From the NCBI GenBank assembly GCA_029688825.1, contig JARUKX010000002.1:62001-126000 (forward strand): 64,000 nt of DNA, read 5' to 3'. Of the stretch, positions 1 to 6,938 are shown piece after piece. The position numbers and the translations under genes were made by a program. The notes beneath the pieces were generated by a model. It saw nothing but the letters and a program-made list of their open reading frames with translations, did no database searches and was not told the origin of the DNA. This stretch comes from Haloarculaceae archaeon H-GB1-1. GTDB taxonomy: Archaea > Halobacteriota > Halobacteria > Halobacteriales > Haloarculaceae. Positions within the stretch are counted from its first letter, which is position 1, and every line of letters starts with the position of its first letter.

Positions 1-2
1 CG

Positions 3-307
3 GGTGACCCACCCGCAGATATCGTCGGCCTCGACTGGAATGGGCTTCACCGTGGCGCACAGTTTGGCGAGTTCTGGACGGCTAGTGGGTGGGACGAAAG
101 CGGCCGCGACGCTGAGCACATGACGATCCGAAAAACCGTCCGGTCCAGTCTCACGAAGGTTCGAGAATTCTGGCGGGCACGAGGTGTTTGGCCCAAATCG
201 ACAACGAAGGAAGATGGTGTCGAGTTCGAGTATCGCGGCCCGTCACCGAGTGATATCGAGAGAGCAGCGTGTGCTGAGTGCGGTGTGAACGTTTGGACGA
301 GTAAACT
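3..307 (+). pseudogene. 5' part of a gene split by the tnpB element
   Basis: An open frame enters from the left edge of the window and reads through to about 307, where it meets the insertion sequence. The last native residues include a CAEC zinc-knuckle-like motif followed by GVNVWTSK. The same protein resumes in another frame on the far side of the element (from about 1752), so this is the front of a disrupted haloarchaeal gene and not a short gene of its own. I do not recognise the family. The N-terminus is outside the window. The CxxC here plus the CGYC in the right half suggest one four-cysteine zinc site split by the insertion (inference). Confidence 0.6.
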
Positions 308-308
308 A

Positions 309-358
309 CCCCACCCTACTCGCTCACGATTTCGCCGTTCGCTTCGTTGAGGGTGGGG
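309..358. repeat. Stem-loop at the tnpB 3' end (right end; possible guide-RNA scaffold)
   Basis: CCCCACCCT at 309-317 pairs perfectly with AGGGTGGGG at 350-358. It overlaps the tnpB stop codon. In this group the end downstream of tnpB is both the transposase-recognised hairpin and the 3' part of the omega (reRNA) guide RNA. A guide RNA transcribed leftward through here, with its guide taken from sequence left of 308, is an inference from the family. Confidence 0.55.
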
Positions 359-1602
359 CTTTCGCGTGGACTCCCGTTCTGGCCGCCTGCGGCGGCAGGC
401 TCGTAATCACCGTTCACGTTCAACGTCCCGCGATTCAAGCGCACGTTTACGGGTGCGCCTCCGCCCGACGACTTTTGCGCCGAGCGGAGATACTTCAGGC
501 CAATATTCTTCGCCGCGTTGTAGTCCGCGTGAGGTGAGTAGTCGCACTTCAGGCACTCGAATACGTCCTGTCCGTCCGAGGTCGAGCGGTTGTTCTTATG
601 AGTGAATCCACACTTTGAACACCGTTGGGAGGTGTAGGCGGGACTCACCTGTTCGACCGAGATACCGACGGCTTCGGCCTTGTACTCGACGTACTCGAAC
701 AGGCGGCGGAACGCCCATGCGTGGAACTTCTTGGCGCGAGGCATCCGCGCACGAATCCCTGTCAGGTTCTCGAACGAGATTACGTCGCAGTCGTTCTTGA
801 TGGCTTCCGCAACGAGTTCCTTCGAGACGGTGTGGAAGAAGTGGTCGTAGCGTCCCGTCTCGGTACATCCTACCGACTGGATAGTGTTGTGGGCGGCTCG
901 CGTACCACGCTGTTGAAGCGACCCGCGTCGCTTCTCGAACTCGCGGTGCCAGTGGTTCAACTCCGATCCGTTCCAGAAGGTGCCTGTTGATGTGACGGCG
1001 ACGTTTTCGATACCGAGGTCAACGCCGAGGACTGTGCTGTGCTCGCCGTTGCCGTCGTCGGCAGTCTCGAACTCTACGTCCGCCTTTGTTCGGACGTGAA
1101 GGTAAAACTCGCCACCCCGATAGTGGAGTTCTGCGCCCGTCACTTCGTAGTCGTCGTCAAACAGGTACTCCGAGTGTGGTGTTTCGCGACTCTCGTCGGG
1201 CAGAACGTACTCGGCAGTGATGCGTCCTTCAACTGTCGAGAGCGTCGCGTGGTCGTCGTTGAACGTTGCGCACCGCTTGTCGTAGACGAGCGTCGGAGCT
1301 GTGAAGTTCGGCTTCCCTGCATAGTCGCCTTGTTTCCAGCGGGCAACGACGCCCTGTACGGCGTCGGCAGCTTTGTTGCGAGCGTTCTGGACGAGGTTCG
1401 CTTGCAGCCGGGTCTCTGCCCGCACGTCGTCGTAGGTTTCGCGTTGGAGTTCGGCTTTGCTCGTAGTCTTGTGCTCGCCTTGCCACGCGTGGTCTACGAC
1501 GTAGTTTGCGGCCCACAGGAACTCGGAGATGGTGTCGTGGAGGAGGTCGGCGTCGCTGTCGGCCACGTCGAGTTTGACAGGGACGGTGCGACGTACCTCC
1601 AT
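316..1602 (-). CDS. tnpB: TnpB RNA-guided endonuclease
   Basis: A 428-residue TnpB (OrfB), an RNA-guided DNA nuclease encoded by IS200/IS605 elements and the ancestor type of Cas12. Visible motifs: the first RuvC aspartate in [11 protein letters not shown], the glutamate in ISFENLTG, a zinc finger of two CxxC pairs (CSKCGF and CLKCDY) and the final aspartate in ADYNAAKNI. All catalytic residues are present, so the nuclease looks active. After the RuvC core there is a long low-complexity tail of about 55 residues ending in EIVSE. The ATG at 1602 lies about 25 nt after a good TATA element, which supports a leaderless message and this start. The gene sits alone in its element, without tnpA. Confidence 0.95.
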   Translation of the reverse strand: MEVRRTVPVKLDVADSDADLLHDTISEFLWAANYVVDHAWQGEHKTTSKAELQRETYDDVRAETRLQANLVQNARNKAADAVQGVVARWKQGDYAGKPNFTAPTLVYDKRCATFNDDHATLSTVEGRITAEYVLPDESRETPHSEYLFDDDYEVTGAELHYRGGEFYLHVRTKADVEFETADDGNGEHSTVLGVDLGIENVAVTSTGTFWNGSELNHWHREFEKRRGSLQQRGTRAAHNTIQSVGCTETGRYDHFFHTVSKELVAEAIKNDCDVISFENLTGIRARMPRAKKFHAWAFRRLFEYVEYKAEAVGISVEQVSPAYTSQRCSKCGFTHKNNRSTSDGQDVFECLKCDYSPHADYNAAKNIGLKYLRSAQKSSGGGAPVNVRLNRGTLNVNGDYEPAAAGGQNGSPRESPTLNEANGEIVSE

Positions 1603-1624
1603 CCGTGTTTCAGATGCAGGCCTA

Positions 1625-1640
1625 TGTTTTTATATAAGCA
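1625..1640 (-). promoter_or_regulatory. TATA promoter of tnpB
   Basis: On the minus strand the sequence reads TTATATAAAAAC, ending about 23 nt before the tnpB ATG at 1602. The spacing fits a haloarchaeal leaderless transcript. Confidence 0.6.
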
Positions 1641-1705
1641 ACGGTTCGATAGGGGAGTCGACCAGCTATCGAGCGTGGCTGGTGTAGTACCGGGTCGGTT
1701 TCCTC

Positions 1706-1741
1706 TCCGACCTACTCGCTACGCTCGCTCCTTGAGGTCGG
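1706..1741. repeat. Stem-loop at the other end of the tnpB element (left end)
   Basis: CCGACCT at 1707-1713 pairs with AGGTCGG at 1735-1741. The loop side shares the string CCTACTCGCT with the hairpin at the opposite end of the element, as expected if both ends are recognised by the same HUH transposase. Confidence 0.55.
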
Positions 1742-1751
1742 AAGCTCCACC

Positions 1752-1904
1752 TTACATTACGCTGAACGAGGTCCCTTCGTAGCAGAGTACGATACGGGAG
1801 AGATCTGTGGGTACTGTACCTACGACTGCTACTTCACTCATCGGCATCATAACCAGCTCGAAGAGCTAGCCGGCGAACAAAGCGTCTACTTCCCGCCAGC
1901 CTGA
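1752..1904 (+). pseudogene. 3' part of the gene split by the tnpB element
   Basis: Without a start codon, the frame reads LHYAERGPFVAEYDTGEICGYCTYDC and ends with the stop at 1902-1904. It follows naturally from the left half (…VNVWTSK), and the GEICGYC motif would complete a two-CxxC zinc site. The reading frame changes across the element, so the product is broken. Function unknown. Confidence 0.6.
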
Positions 1905-1911
1905 GCAGCGA

Positions 1912-1921
1912 GCTGTTTTTT
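1912..1921 (+). terminator. T-rich terminator
   Basis: A run of seven T at 1915-1921 just after the stop of the split gene, followed by a small GC hairpin (GCCCCGAAGGGGTGC). T-runs of this kind end transcription in archaea. Confidence 0.4.
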
Positions 1922-1986
1922 GCGCCCCGAAGGGGTGCGGCGCGTTTTGAATTGGCGCAGTTGCGATAATTCAAGTTCTGAAAACC

Positions 1987-2913
1987 ATGGCTACGAGTAG
2001 TGATTCGTCGGTCTCATTCGAGAAGACCGACACCCGACACGACGAGATGCACAGTACCATCGAAGAGTGGATCGACGACCTCGTCGACCGCGTCGACGAT
2101 GCACAAGCAAGTGAGGAGTTCCAGGAGTGGTTGGACGTCCAGAGTCGTTTCCACGACTATTCGCACCGAAATACGCTCCTGATCAAGCTCCAGCATCCAG
2201 AGGCAACGAAGGTCGCAGGCTACAACACGTGGCGGAACGACTTCGATCGGCACGTCCAGGAAGGCGAACAGGCCATCTGGATCTGGGCTCCGATCATCAC
2301 CAAGCGATGTCCTGAGTGTGAAAATTCGCCCAGCTACCACGAGAAAATCGGCTGTGAGTACAACGAGACGTCGTCGGATGAGTGGTCGAAAGGCCTCGTC
2401 GGGTTCAGACCAGCACCAGTCTTCGACGTTTCCCAGACCGACGGAGAACCGCTTCCCGAACTGGAGACGGCAGCGATGGGCGACGCCGACGACCTGGTGC
2501 CAGCGCTCAAAGGAGTAGCTGATGAACTTGGTGTGTCGGTACGCGTCGTCGATGCTGACGAGTGGGAGCATGGCGGCGCGAAGGGAGTCTGTAAGCACCG
2601 GAGCCTACACGACCTCAAGCCAGTTGTCGAAGCGAAAGCCCGAGCGAACCAAGCAGACCTTGCAGTCACGGTGATTCACGAGTACGCCCACGCGCTGCTC
2701 CACTTCGATATTGGAGAGGAACCCGAACGGGCAAAACGAGAGGTCGAAGCAGAAGCCGTCGCATACATTGTCGGTCGGTGTTTCGGACTTGACACGAGCG
2801 GATCTGCATTCTATCTCGCTGCGTGGCAGGGCGATGACCCGGAAGTGATCCAAGAGCGCCTCGGTCGAATCAGTTCCACTGCTCAGGAGATCATTGGATC
2901 ACTCGTGGAGTAA
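1987..2913 (+). CDS. ArdC-like N-domain / ImmA-IrrE metallopeptidase
   Basis: A 308-residue protein. Residues ~15-130 (EEWLDVQSRFHDYSHRNTLL followed by a WxxxFDRHVQEGEQAIWIWAP segment) match the ArdC-type single-strand-DNA-binding domain found in plasmid antirestriction and replication-associated proteins. The segment CPEC…IGCEY may bind a metal. The C-terminal half holds the zinc-peptidase motif HEYAHALLH (about residue 230), with a following acidic helix EVEAEAVAYIVG that supplies the third ligand, as in ImmA/IrrE proteases. The combination is typical of proteins on conjugative elements. Likely role: protecting incoming plasmid DNA or cleaving a repressor (inference). Initiation at ATG 1987. 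The next gene on the same strand starts 131 nt downstream. Confidence 0.8.
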   Translation: MATSSDSSVSFEKTDTRHDEMHSTIEEWIDDLVDRVDDAQASEEFQEWLDVQSRFHDYSHRNTLLIKLQHPEATKVAGYNTWRNDFDRHVQEGEQAIWIWAPIITKRCPECENSPSYHEKIGCEYNETSSDEWSKGLVGFRPAPVFDVSQTDGEPLPELETAAMGDADDLVPALKGVADELGVSVRVVDADEWEHGGAKGVCKHRSLHDLKPVVEAKARANQADLAVTVIHEYAHALLHFDIGEEPERAKREVEAEAVAYIVGRCFGLDTSGSAFYLAAWQGDDPEVIQERLGRISSTAQEIIGSLVE

Positions 2914-3044
2914 CGATTCAGACAACCTCTGGAACAGCAGTCATAGTCGGAACTAATCGAGTTCCGGGTGCGTTGAAAACGGTTTTTCACGCCGTCGAAG
3001 AGCGACGACGTGCGCGAACTCGTCACGTCGATTCAGCCGAAATC

Positions 3045-3596
3045 ATGACCGAACGAACTGACGACGTCGAGACACGGAGCGAAGACGAAACAGAACAAGA
3101 AGAGCGGGTGTACTCTCCTGATGGTGGAGTTGTAGCATCGACTCCTGCAGCTTCGACACCTACTGAAGCTGTCCAACAACCCACCATTGGCGAAGACCCG
3201 TCTCAGGAGGACCTCGATCCCCGCACGAAACGAGCTCGAAACGAAGAGATGGACGTCTCGCTACTCCAGAAGGGAGGAATCTACGAGGTACAATCGTCGT
3301 CCGGGAACATCTACGAGGTCGACATCGCGAGTAAGACGTGTACGTGTCCAGATTTCACGAAGCGGAATCCAAGCGGTGGGTGTAAGCATCTACGGCGAGC
3401 CGATCTCGAAATTCGGGAAGGGAACGCCCCTCGTCCTGATGGCCGTCTCCCGGAAACGACGGACGTGGTCGAACAACTTGCAACGGAGATTCGCGAGCTG
3501 GACCGAGAGATCGAAGAATGCGAGGAGCGACGACAGAAACTCGAAGCCACGGTGGCGGTTATCGAGGAAGTCTCGTTGAGTAGACGAGAAAATTAA
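3045..3596 (+). CDS. SWIM zinc-finger protein
   Basis: Starting at the ATG at 3045, about 183 residues. The first ~70 residues are acidic and low in complexity. The core has the SWIM motif CTCPDF…GGCKHL (CxC…CxH), a zinc finger used in DNA or protein binding, preceded by a short beta-rich YEVQSSSGNIYEVDI stretch. The C-terminus (about the last 45 residues) is a predicted coiled coil rich in E and R. An upstream in-frame TTG at 2973 would add 24 basic residues that do not look native, so ATG 3045 is preferred. Such small SWIM proteins are common on haloarchaeal plasmids; the precise role is unknown. Confidence 0.75.
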   Translation: MTERTDDVETRSEDETEQEERVYSPDGGVVASTPAASTPTEAVQQPTIGEDPSQEDLDPRTKRARNEEMDVSLLQKGGIYEVQSSSGNIYEVDIASKTCTCPDFTKRNPSGGCKHLRRADLEIREGNAPRPDGRLPETTDVVEQLATEIRELDREIEECEERRQKLEATVAVIEEVSLSRREN

Positions 3597-3634
3597 CCAA
3601 CAATTCTAAGATATTGCCCAACAACGTTGGTTAA
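3593..3634. promoter_or_regulatory. Inverted repeat TTAACCAAC…GTTGGTTAA, candidate operator
   Basis: TTAACCAACAA at 3593-3603 and GTTGGTTAA at 3626-3634 form an inverted repeat that covers the SWIM gene stop codon and sits just upstream of the next start at 3648. A perfect 11-bp version occurs at 58871-58911. Sharing between two distant loci argues for a protein-binding site and not a chance hairpin. Confidence 0.5.
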
Positions 3635-3647
3635 CAGAACCTGTCCA

Positions 3648-3971
3648 ATGTCCTATTCTCCACCAGACCCACCTCGAGAAGTCCCAGCAGACATCGCTTC
3701 AAAACTCGATGAACAATCCCCGGAGGTACTCCGACAAATCGCTCGATTCGCCGAGGAGCTTGCTGAACATCGCGAGCGGGAGGCACGACTAGCTGAAAAC
3801 GAGGAGGATAAGGAGGTCGAAGAGCGACCAGATGACCTTCCCGATGACGTTCCGGCGAAGGCGACGATCACAATCAAGGAGATCAACGACAACCGCTACT
3901 ACTACTGGCAGTGGCGGGAAGGAGATTCGGTGACGTCGAAGTACAAAGGGCCGGTGAATCCCGACGAGTAG
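3648..3971 (+). CDS. Small helical protein of haloarchaeal plasmids
   Basis: 107 residues from the ATG at 3648 (an upstream ATG at 3627 lies inside the inverted repeat and is less likely). Residues ~10-60 are a predicted amphipathic or coiled helix (EVLRQIARFAEELAEHRERE), then an acidic linker, then a short beta-rich tail with ITIKEINDNRYYYWQW…SKYKGPV. That tail resembles the C-terminal motif of haloarchaeal DUF6788-like proteins (tentative). No catalytic motif is visible. It probably forms a unit with the SWIM gene, separated by the inverted-repeat site. Function unknown. Confidence 0.65.
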   Translation: MSYSPPDPPREVPADIASKLDEQSPEVLRQIARFAEELAEHREREARLAENEEDKEVEERPDDLPDDVPAKATITIKEINDNRYYYWQWREGDSVTSKYKGPVNPDE

Positions 3972-4028
3972 ACGAGATTGAATGTAGCCTGAAGTTTGTT
4001 ACAGCGCGATTCCTAGCGTAGCAGATGA

Positions 4029-4187
4029 CACCCCCCAGAGTGTGAATGGGGTCGGTTCACCCACACCCCTCAGTGTGAATGGGCTATCAACCGCCACTCT
4101 CTAACGAGACTTCACGCCGAGAGAAGGCAGAGGAACACGTGGATAGATTACGCCTCGTCTACCCCCACACCCCTCAGTGTGAATGGA
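4029..4187 (+). other. Replication origin, first ORB cluster (3 boxes)
   Basis: Three direct boxes, at about 4030-4051, 4061-4083 and 4162-4187, share the form CCCC(C/T)(A/C)AGTGTGAATGGG. They are origin-recognition-box-like repeats downstream of an Orc1/Cdc6 gene; the same box recurs upstream of it. In haloarchaea Orc1/Cdc6 genes usually lie next to the origin they serve, so I read this as part of a replication origin. Confidence 0.75.
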
Positions 4188-4508
4188 CCACCACCCAGGG
4201 TACCGCGATTAAGAAGTCCTTAACAACAGAAGCCCTCACGCCGTAGGGAGGGTTCTCGTCTCAGTGTCGAAGCTTCGGCTTCGGCACAAAGCCTCGCCTT
4301 TCAGAATACGTCTACTCGGAGGACTGTTTAGACTGTAGTATAATAAAGATAACTACAACTGCGGTGCGGTATAGTAGCGGACTGGGTCAGCTACCATGGC
4401 AGAACGTGTAAGCCGCTCTCCGTGCCGTAATAGGTTCTTCAGACGAACGAGACAGCTTCTACAGCTCGAGTCCGGCTCTGTCTCTACAACCGTTGTAGCC
4501 TATGGGGG
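4188..4508. other. Intergenic origin segment, possible unwinding region
   Basis: About 320 nt without a credible gene between ORB clusters. It contains the most A/T-rich stretch nearby, around 4325-4375 (TAGTATAATAAAGATAACTAC), a candidate duplex-unwinding element, and a short hairpin CGAAGCTTCGGCTTCG near 4268. The next box begins at 4509 in reverse orientation. Confidence 0.45.
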
Positions 4509-4533
4509 ACCATTCACACCGAGGGGTGGGGGT
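4509..4533 (-). other. ORB in reverse orientation at the orc stop codon
   Basis: CCATTCACACCGAGGGGTGGGGG is the reverse complement of the box at 4162-4187 with few changes. It ends two bases before the orc1/cdc6 stop codon, so boxes on both sides of the AT-rich segment point toward each other, the typical haloarchaeal origin arrangement. Confidence 0.65.
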
Positions 4534-4534
4534 G

Positions 4535-5803
4535 TCACCATCCCATCAACGTCTGGAGCTCCGGTGTTGAGTTGATCAGTCCAGTTCGTGTACTCTCAAC
4601 GTCTCCTTGGAGCGAATACGACCTGAACTTCCCCTGATCTCCGCCTTCCTTCTTTTTCGATTCGAGAACTCCTGTCGTCACGTGCTTGTTCAGAAGTTCG
4701 AGCGCACGATTGTACCCCTTGGGCTCTACTTCGACATCCCGTGCTACTGTTTGGTAGACCTCGTGAATCTCTGACGTCCGGAACCATTCTTTCTCCGGGT
4801 TATTCCGGTCAAGACGTGTGAGAGCAAACAGGAGTAATTTCCCCGACAACGGAGTCCCTTTCACCATTTCCATAAAGAGCTCAACTTCGACGAGTTCGTC
4901 AGCTTCGAAAACATGCTCCGCTGTCACGACGTCGTCGCCTTCTTCGTCAGCGATCTCGCCTGCATTCCGGAACAAACGGACTGCGCGTCGAGCGTCACCG
5001 TGTTCTTCAGCTGCGAGTTCAGCTGTTGTTGGAATCACTTCGTCATCGAGGACACCGTCGTAAAATGCGTCTCGTCGATTTTCGAGGATTGCGATAAGCT
5101 GATCTTCTTCGTACGGTGTGAACGTTCGGTGCTCTGGCTGGAGAGTCGATTGAACCCGTGACTCGATTTCTCCTTTGAACTCGATGTCGTTCGAAATTCC
5201 GATTGTAACGACTGGGAAGTCAACGTCGTCTTTTGACTGTGCCCGTGAAAGCGTGTAGAGTACTTCGTTGACTTCCCCATGCTTGTCGATCTCATCGATA
5301 ATGACGACGAGACCGCCAGAGAACTCCCTCTGAACAACGGGCCACAACTTCTGATCCCGATAATGTTCTGCTGAGAGGCCCTGATAGGGGACGTCAAGCG
5401 GGTTCTCTGCTTTCGCGTTCACCTGCTCTGCGATCTTTCGGAAGGTGGAGGTATACGTGGAGATGGGATCCGGATTAATGTACGCAGTAACGATCGGGGA
5501 CTCCGTTCCTTCAGTTGCTGCCTCGAGTCGCTCACAGACGTGTCTGGCAACTAGTGTCTTCCCCGTCCCGGTTTCACCCCACTCCAGGACGTTATCCGGG
5601 ACGCTATTTGTCCGCATTTTCCGGAGATTCTTCGCCAAGAACGTGATGTGACCGTCCCGACCGACGATCCGATTGGCGTCAGGAACGTTATCGATTTCGA
5701 GCAACCACGGTTTCTCAAAAATGTCCGATCCGCCTTCGCTGTCTCCTTCATCGACGTTTAAGATCTCGTCGACGGTTGTTTGCGTGGAATCGTTGTTTGG
5801 CAT
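4535..5803 (-). CDS. orc1/cdc6: Orc1/Cdc6 family replication initiator
   Basis: A AAA+ initiator of about 422 residues that binds origin boxes and starts replication. Walker A is GETGTGKTLVARHVCERL (about residue 60-80), Walker B is VVIIDEIDKHGE, sensor 1 is TIGISND and the C-terminal ~100 residues form the winged-helix DNA-binding domain (LFALTRLDRNNPEKEWFRTSEIH…). I start it at ATG 5803 (MPNNDSTQ), since the upstream ATG at 5824 lies in an ORB-like sequence. Boxes flank the gene on both sides. This is probably the initiator of this replicon. Confidence 0.95.
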   Translation of the reverse strand: MPNNDSTQTTVDEILNVDEGDSEGGSDIFEKPWLLEIDNVPDANRIVGRDGHITFLAKNLRKMRTNSVPDNVLEWGETGTGKTLVARHVCERLEAATEGTESPIVTAYINPDPISTYTSTFRKIAEQVNAKAENPLDVPYQGLSAEHYRDQKLWPVVQREFSGGLVVIIDEIDKHGEVNEVLYTLSRAQSKDDVDFPVVTIGISNDIEFKGEIESRVQSTLQPEHRTFTPYEEDQLIAILENRRDAFYDGVLDDEVIPTTAELAAEEHGDARRAVRLFRNAGEIADEEGDDVVTAEHVFEADELVEVELFMEMVKGTPLSGKLLLFALTRLDRNNPEKEWFRTSEIHEVYQTVARDVEVEPKGYNRALELLNKHVTTGVLESKKKEGGDQGKFRSYSLQGDVESTRTGLINSTPELQTLMGW

Positions 5804-5825
5804 GGACGGACCAATTCGCCCCATT

Positions 5826-5836
5826 CACATATAGGT
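5826..5836 (-). promoter_or_regulatory. TATA-like element of orc1/cdc6
   Basis: On the minus strand ACCTATATGTG lies about 25 nt before the ATG at 5803. It is sandwiched between ORB-like sequences, so initiator binding could repress its own gene (inference). Confidence 0.4.
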
Positions 5837-5837
5837 T

Positions 5838-5978
5838 GCCCACCCTCGGTGTGATTGATTCCCCCCCATTCACACTCTGGGGGGTGCTCCGTTTCAGCAA
5901 GATCCCCCCGGAGTGTGAATGGGATTAACCCTATCGCTCACCTCCGTTTCAGCAAGACCCCCCAGAGTGTGAATGGGA
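5838..5978. other. Replication origin, second ORB cluster
   Basis: A reverse box at about 5861-5886 (CCCATTCACACTCTGGGGGG) and two forward boxes at 5902-5924 and 5956-5978 (CCCCCC(A/G)GAGTGTGAATGGG), plus a weaker forward half-site CACCCTCGGTGTGATTG at 5841-5857. The same consensus as the cluster at 4029-4187. Confidence 0.75.
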
Positions 5979-5994
5979 TTGACCCTGTCGCCCA
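5887..5994 (+). repeat. Tandem ~54-bp duplication containing an ORB
   Basis: The unit CTCCGTTTCAGCAAGA… box …GGGATTNACCCTNTCGC occurs twice, at about 5887-5940 and 5942-5994, with only a few differences. It looks like a recent tandem duplication that doubled an initiator-binding box. Confidence 0.7.
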
Positions 5995-6119
5995 CTTGTG
6001 ATTCTGCTCGCTTCCGGGCTAAAGTGTATGTGTCCTCGATGCCAGCGGGTCTTCAGTTTCGGTCCCGGACCTCTAGGACGCTCCGCAGACTCCGCCCTGA
6101 GAGACAGCCTCCCTCACCA

Positions 6120-6494
6120 TTATGCAAACGTTGGATAGCTCCGTCCGTTCTGCTGGACGTAGGCCTCCTCGACGATGTCGTCGATCTCTGCCTTGGTGAG
6201 GACGTCCCGCATTGCGGTCTGCTGGAACAGCCGGCGAACCTGGCTGAACCGATAGTCGGCGTAGAAGCTCAGGTCGAAGATCAGGGCGCGGGCTGCGTCC
6301 TCACGCGTCTCGTACGAGCGCGTTGACGACTCCCAGTCACCCTTCACGGTCGGCATGATCCGGGCGCTGTTCGCGGCCGTCTGGAGCATCGTCCAGATCT
6401 GGTCGTCACTGAGTGGTTGTTCGAACCGGGGCGTCGGCTCGTTCGTCTGTGCATCGGTCGTGTCCGGCGAGCGGACGTTGCGTTTCGAGCTCAT
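6120..6494 (-). CDS. Orphan primase-associated helical-bundle domain
   Basis: 124 residues from the ATG at 6494; the longer frame upstream translates a GC-rich hairpin and is unlikely. Residues ~30-115 follow the pattern DDQIWTMLQTAANS…GDW…SYETREDAARALIFDLSFYADYRFSQVRRLFQQTAMR. I recognise this layout as the small helical domain that follows the catalytic core in NrS-1-type primase-polymerases and related viral and plasmid primases (medium certainty). No polymerase core is attached, so it would be a stand-alone DNA-binding subunit. It is on the same strand as the XPD-like ATPase at 6939-8873, which may be its partner in replication of this replicon. Confidence 0.6.
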   Translation of the reverse strand: MSSKRNVRSPDTTDAQTNEPTPRFEQPLSDDQIWTMLQTAANSARIMPTVKGDWESSTRSYETREDAARALIFDLSFYADYRFSQVRRLFQQTAMRDVLTKAEIDDIVEEAYVQQNGRSYPTFA

Positions 6495-6938
6495 AGTCGG
6501 TGGCCGCGCGCCCCGTCGCAACCTCGCGACGGGCGCGCTCCACCTTCGGTGAGGCGCGCCCCCGCGCCGGCCCGCCTCGCGATGGCCCAATCACCCAGGG
6601 AAATTCAACGAAGGAGATGCATGTCTCGATTCAACGGTGGAAGTTCAGGTATCGTTCAGAAAGGGACAGGTCACAGTGAGTCGCTTGGGACCAGTTCGGA
6701 TTGAAAAGAGAGGGAAGGTCAGGAAGTCTGAGGTAGGACGTATAGAACTCTATACGTAGTGTCTCAGTTTAGCGAAGGGAAGTCAGCTTAGTCCAGACGT
6801 AGGAAGGTCGGATTCTGCGTTAGAAATGGGGATTCGGATGGTGTGAAATCGACGCGAGGCGGGCCGTCGCGAGCTGCTTGTGATTTCGCGGAAAATCCCC
6901 CGACAGCGCATTGGTGGGGGTGATAATACTTTCGCCCA
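6495..6938. other. Non-coding segment with strong inverted repeats
   Basis: 444 nt with no convincing gene. It opens with a long GC hairpin just upstream of the 6494 start: GCGCGCCCCGTCGC (about 6506-6519) against GCGACGGGCGCGC (6526-6538). A perfect 13-bp inverted repeat, GGCCCGCCTCGCG at 6569-6581 and CGCGAGGCGGGCC at 6853-6865, encloses about 270 nt of less GC-rich sequence. This could be a secondary origin, a regulatory region or the scar of a lost element. Confidence 0.5.

Larger units (their letters stand above)
308..1751. mobile_element. IS200/IS605-group element with tnpB only (IS1341 type)
   Basis: About 1.44 kb with a single intact tnpB on the minus strand and a stem-loop at each end (309-358 and 1706-1741), the usual layout of this group, which transposes as single-stranded DNA and leaves no terminal inverted repeats. 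No tnpA (HUH transposase) is present, so movement would need one in trans. Boundaries are inferred from where the split host protein stops and resumes and may be off by a few bases. No target duplication is evident, as expected for the group. Confidence 0.8.

Noticed and set aside
1039-1782. Long plus-strand frame (247 codons) opposite tnpB
   Set aside because: It is antisense to a tnpB with all catalytic motifs; its translation is V/R-rich without family features. A shadow frame of a GC-rich gene.
4029-4187. CRISPR-like reading of the GTGTGAATGGG repeats
   Set aside because: Boxes are few, in both orientations and unevenly spaced around an Orc1/Cdc6 gene; they are origin boxes.
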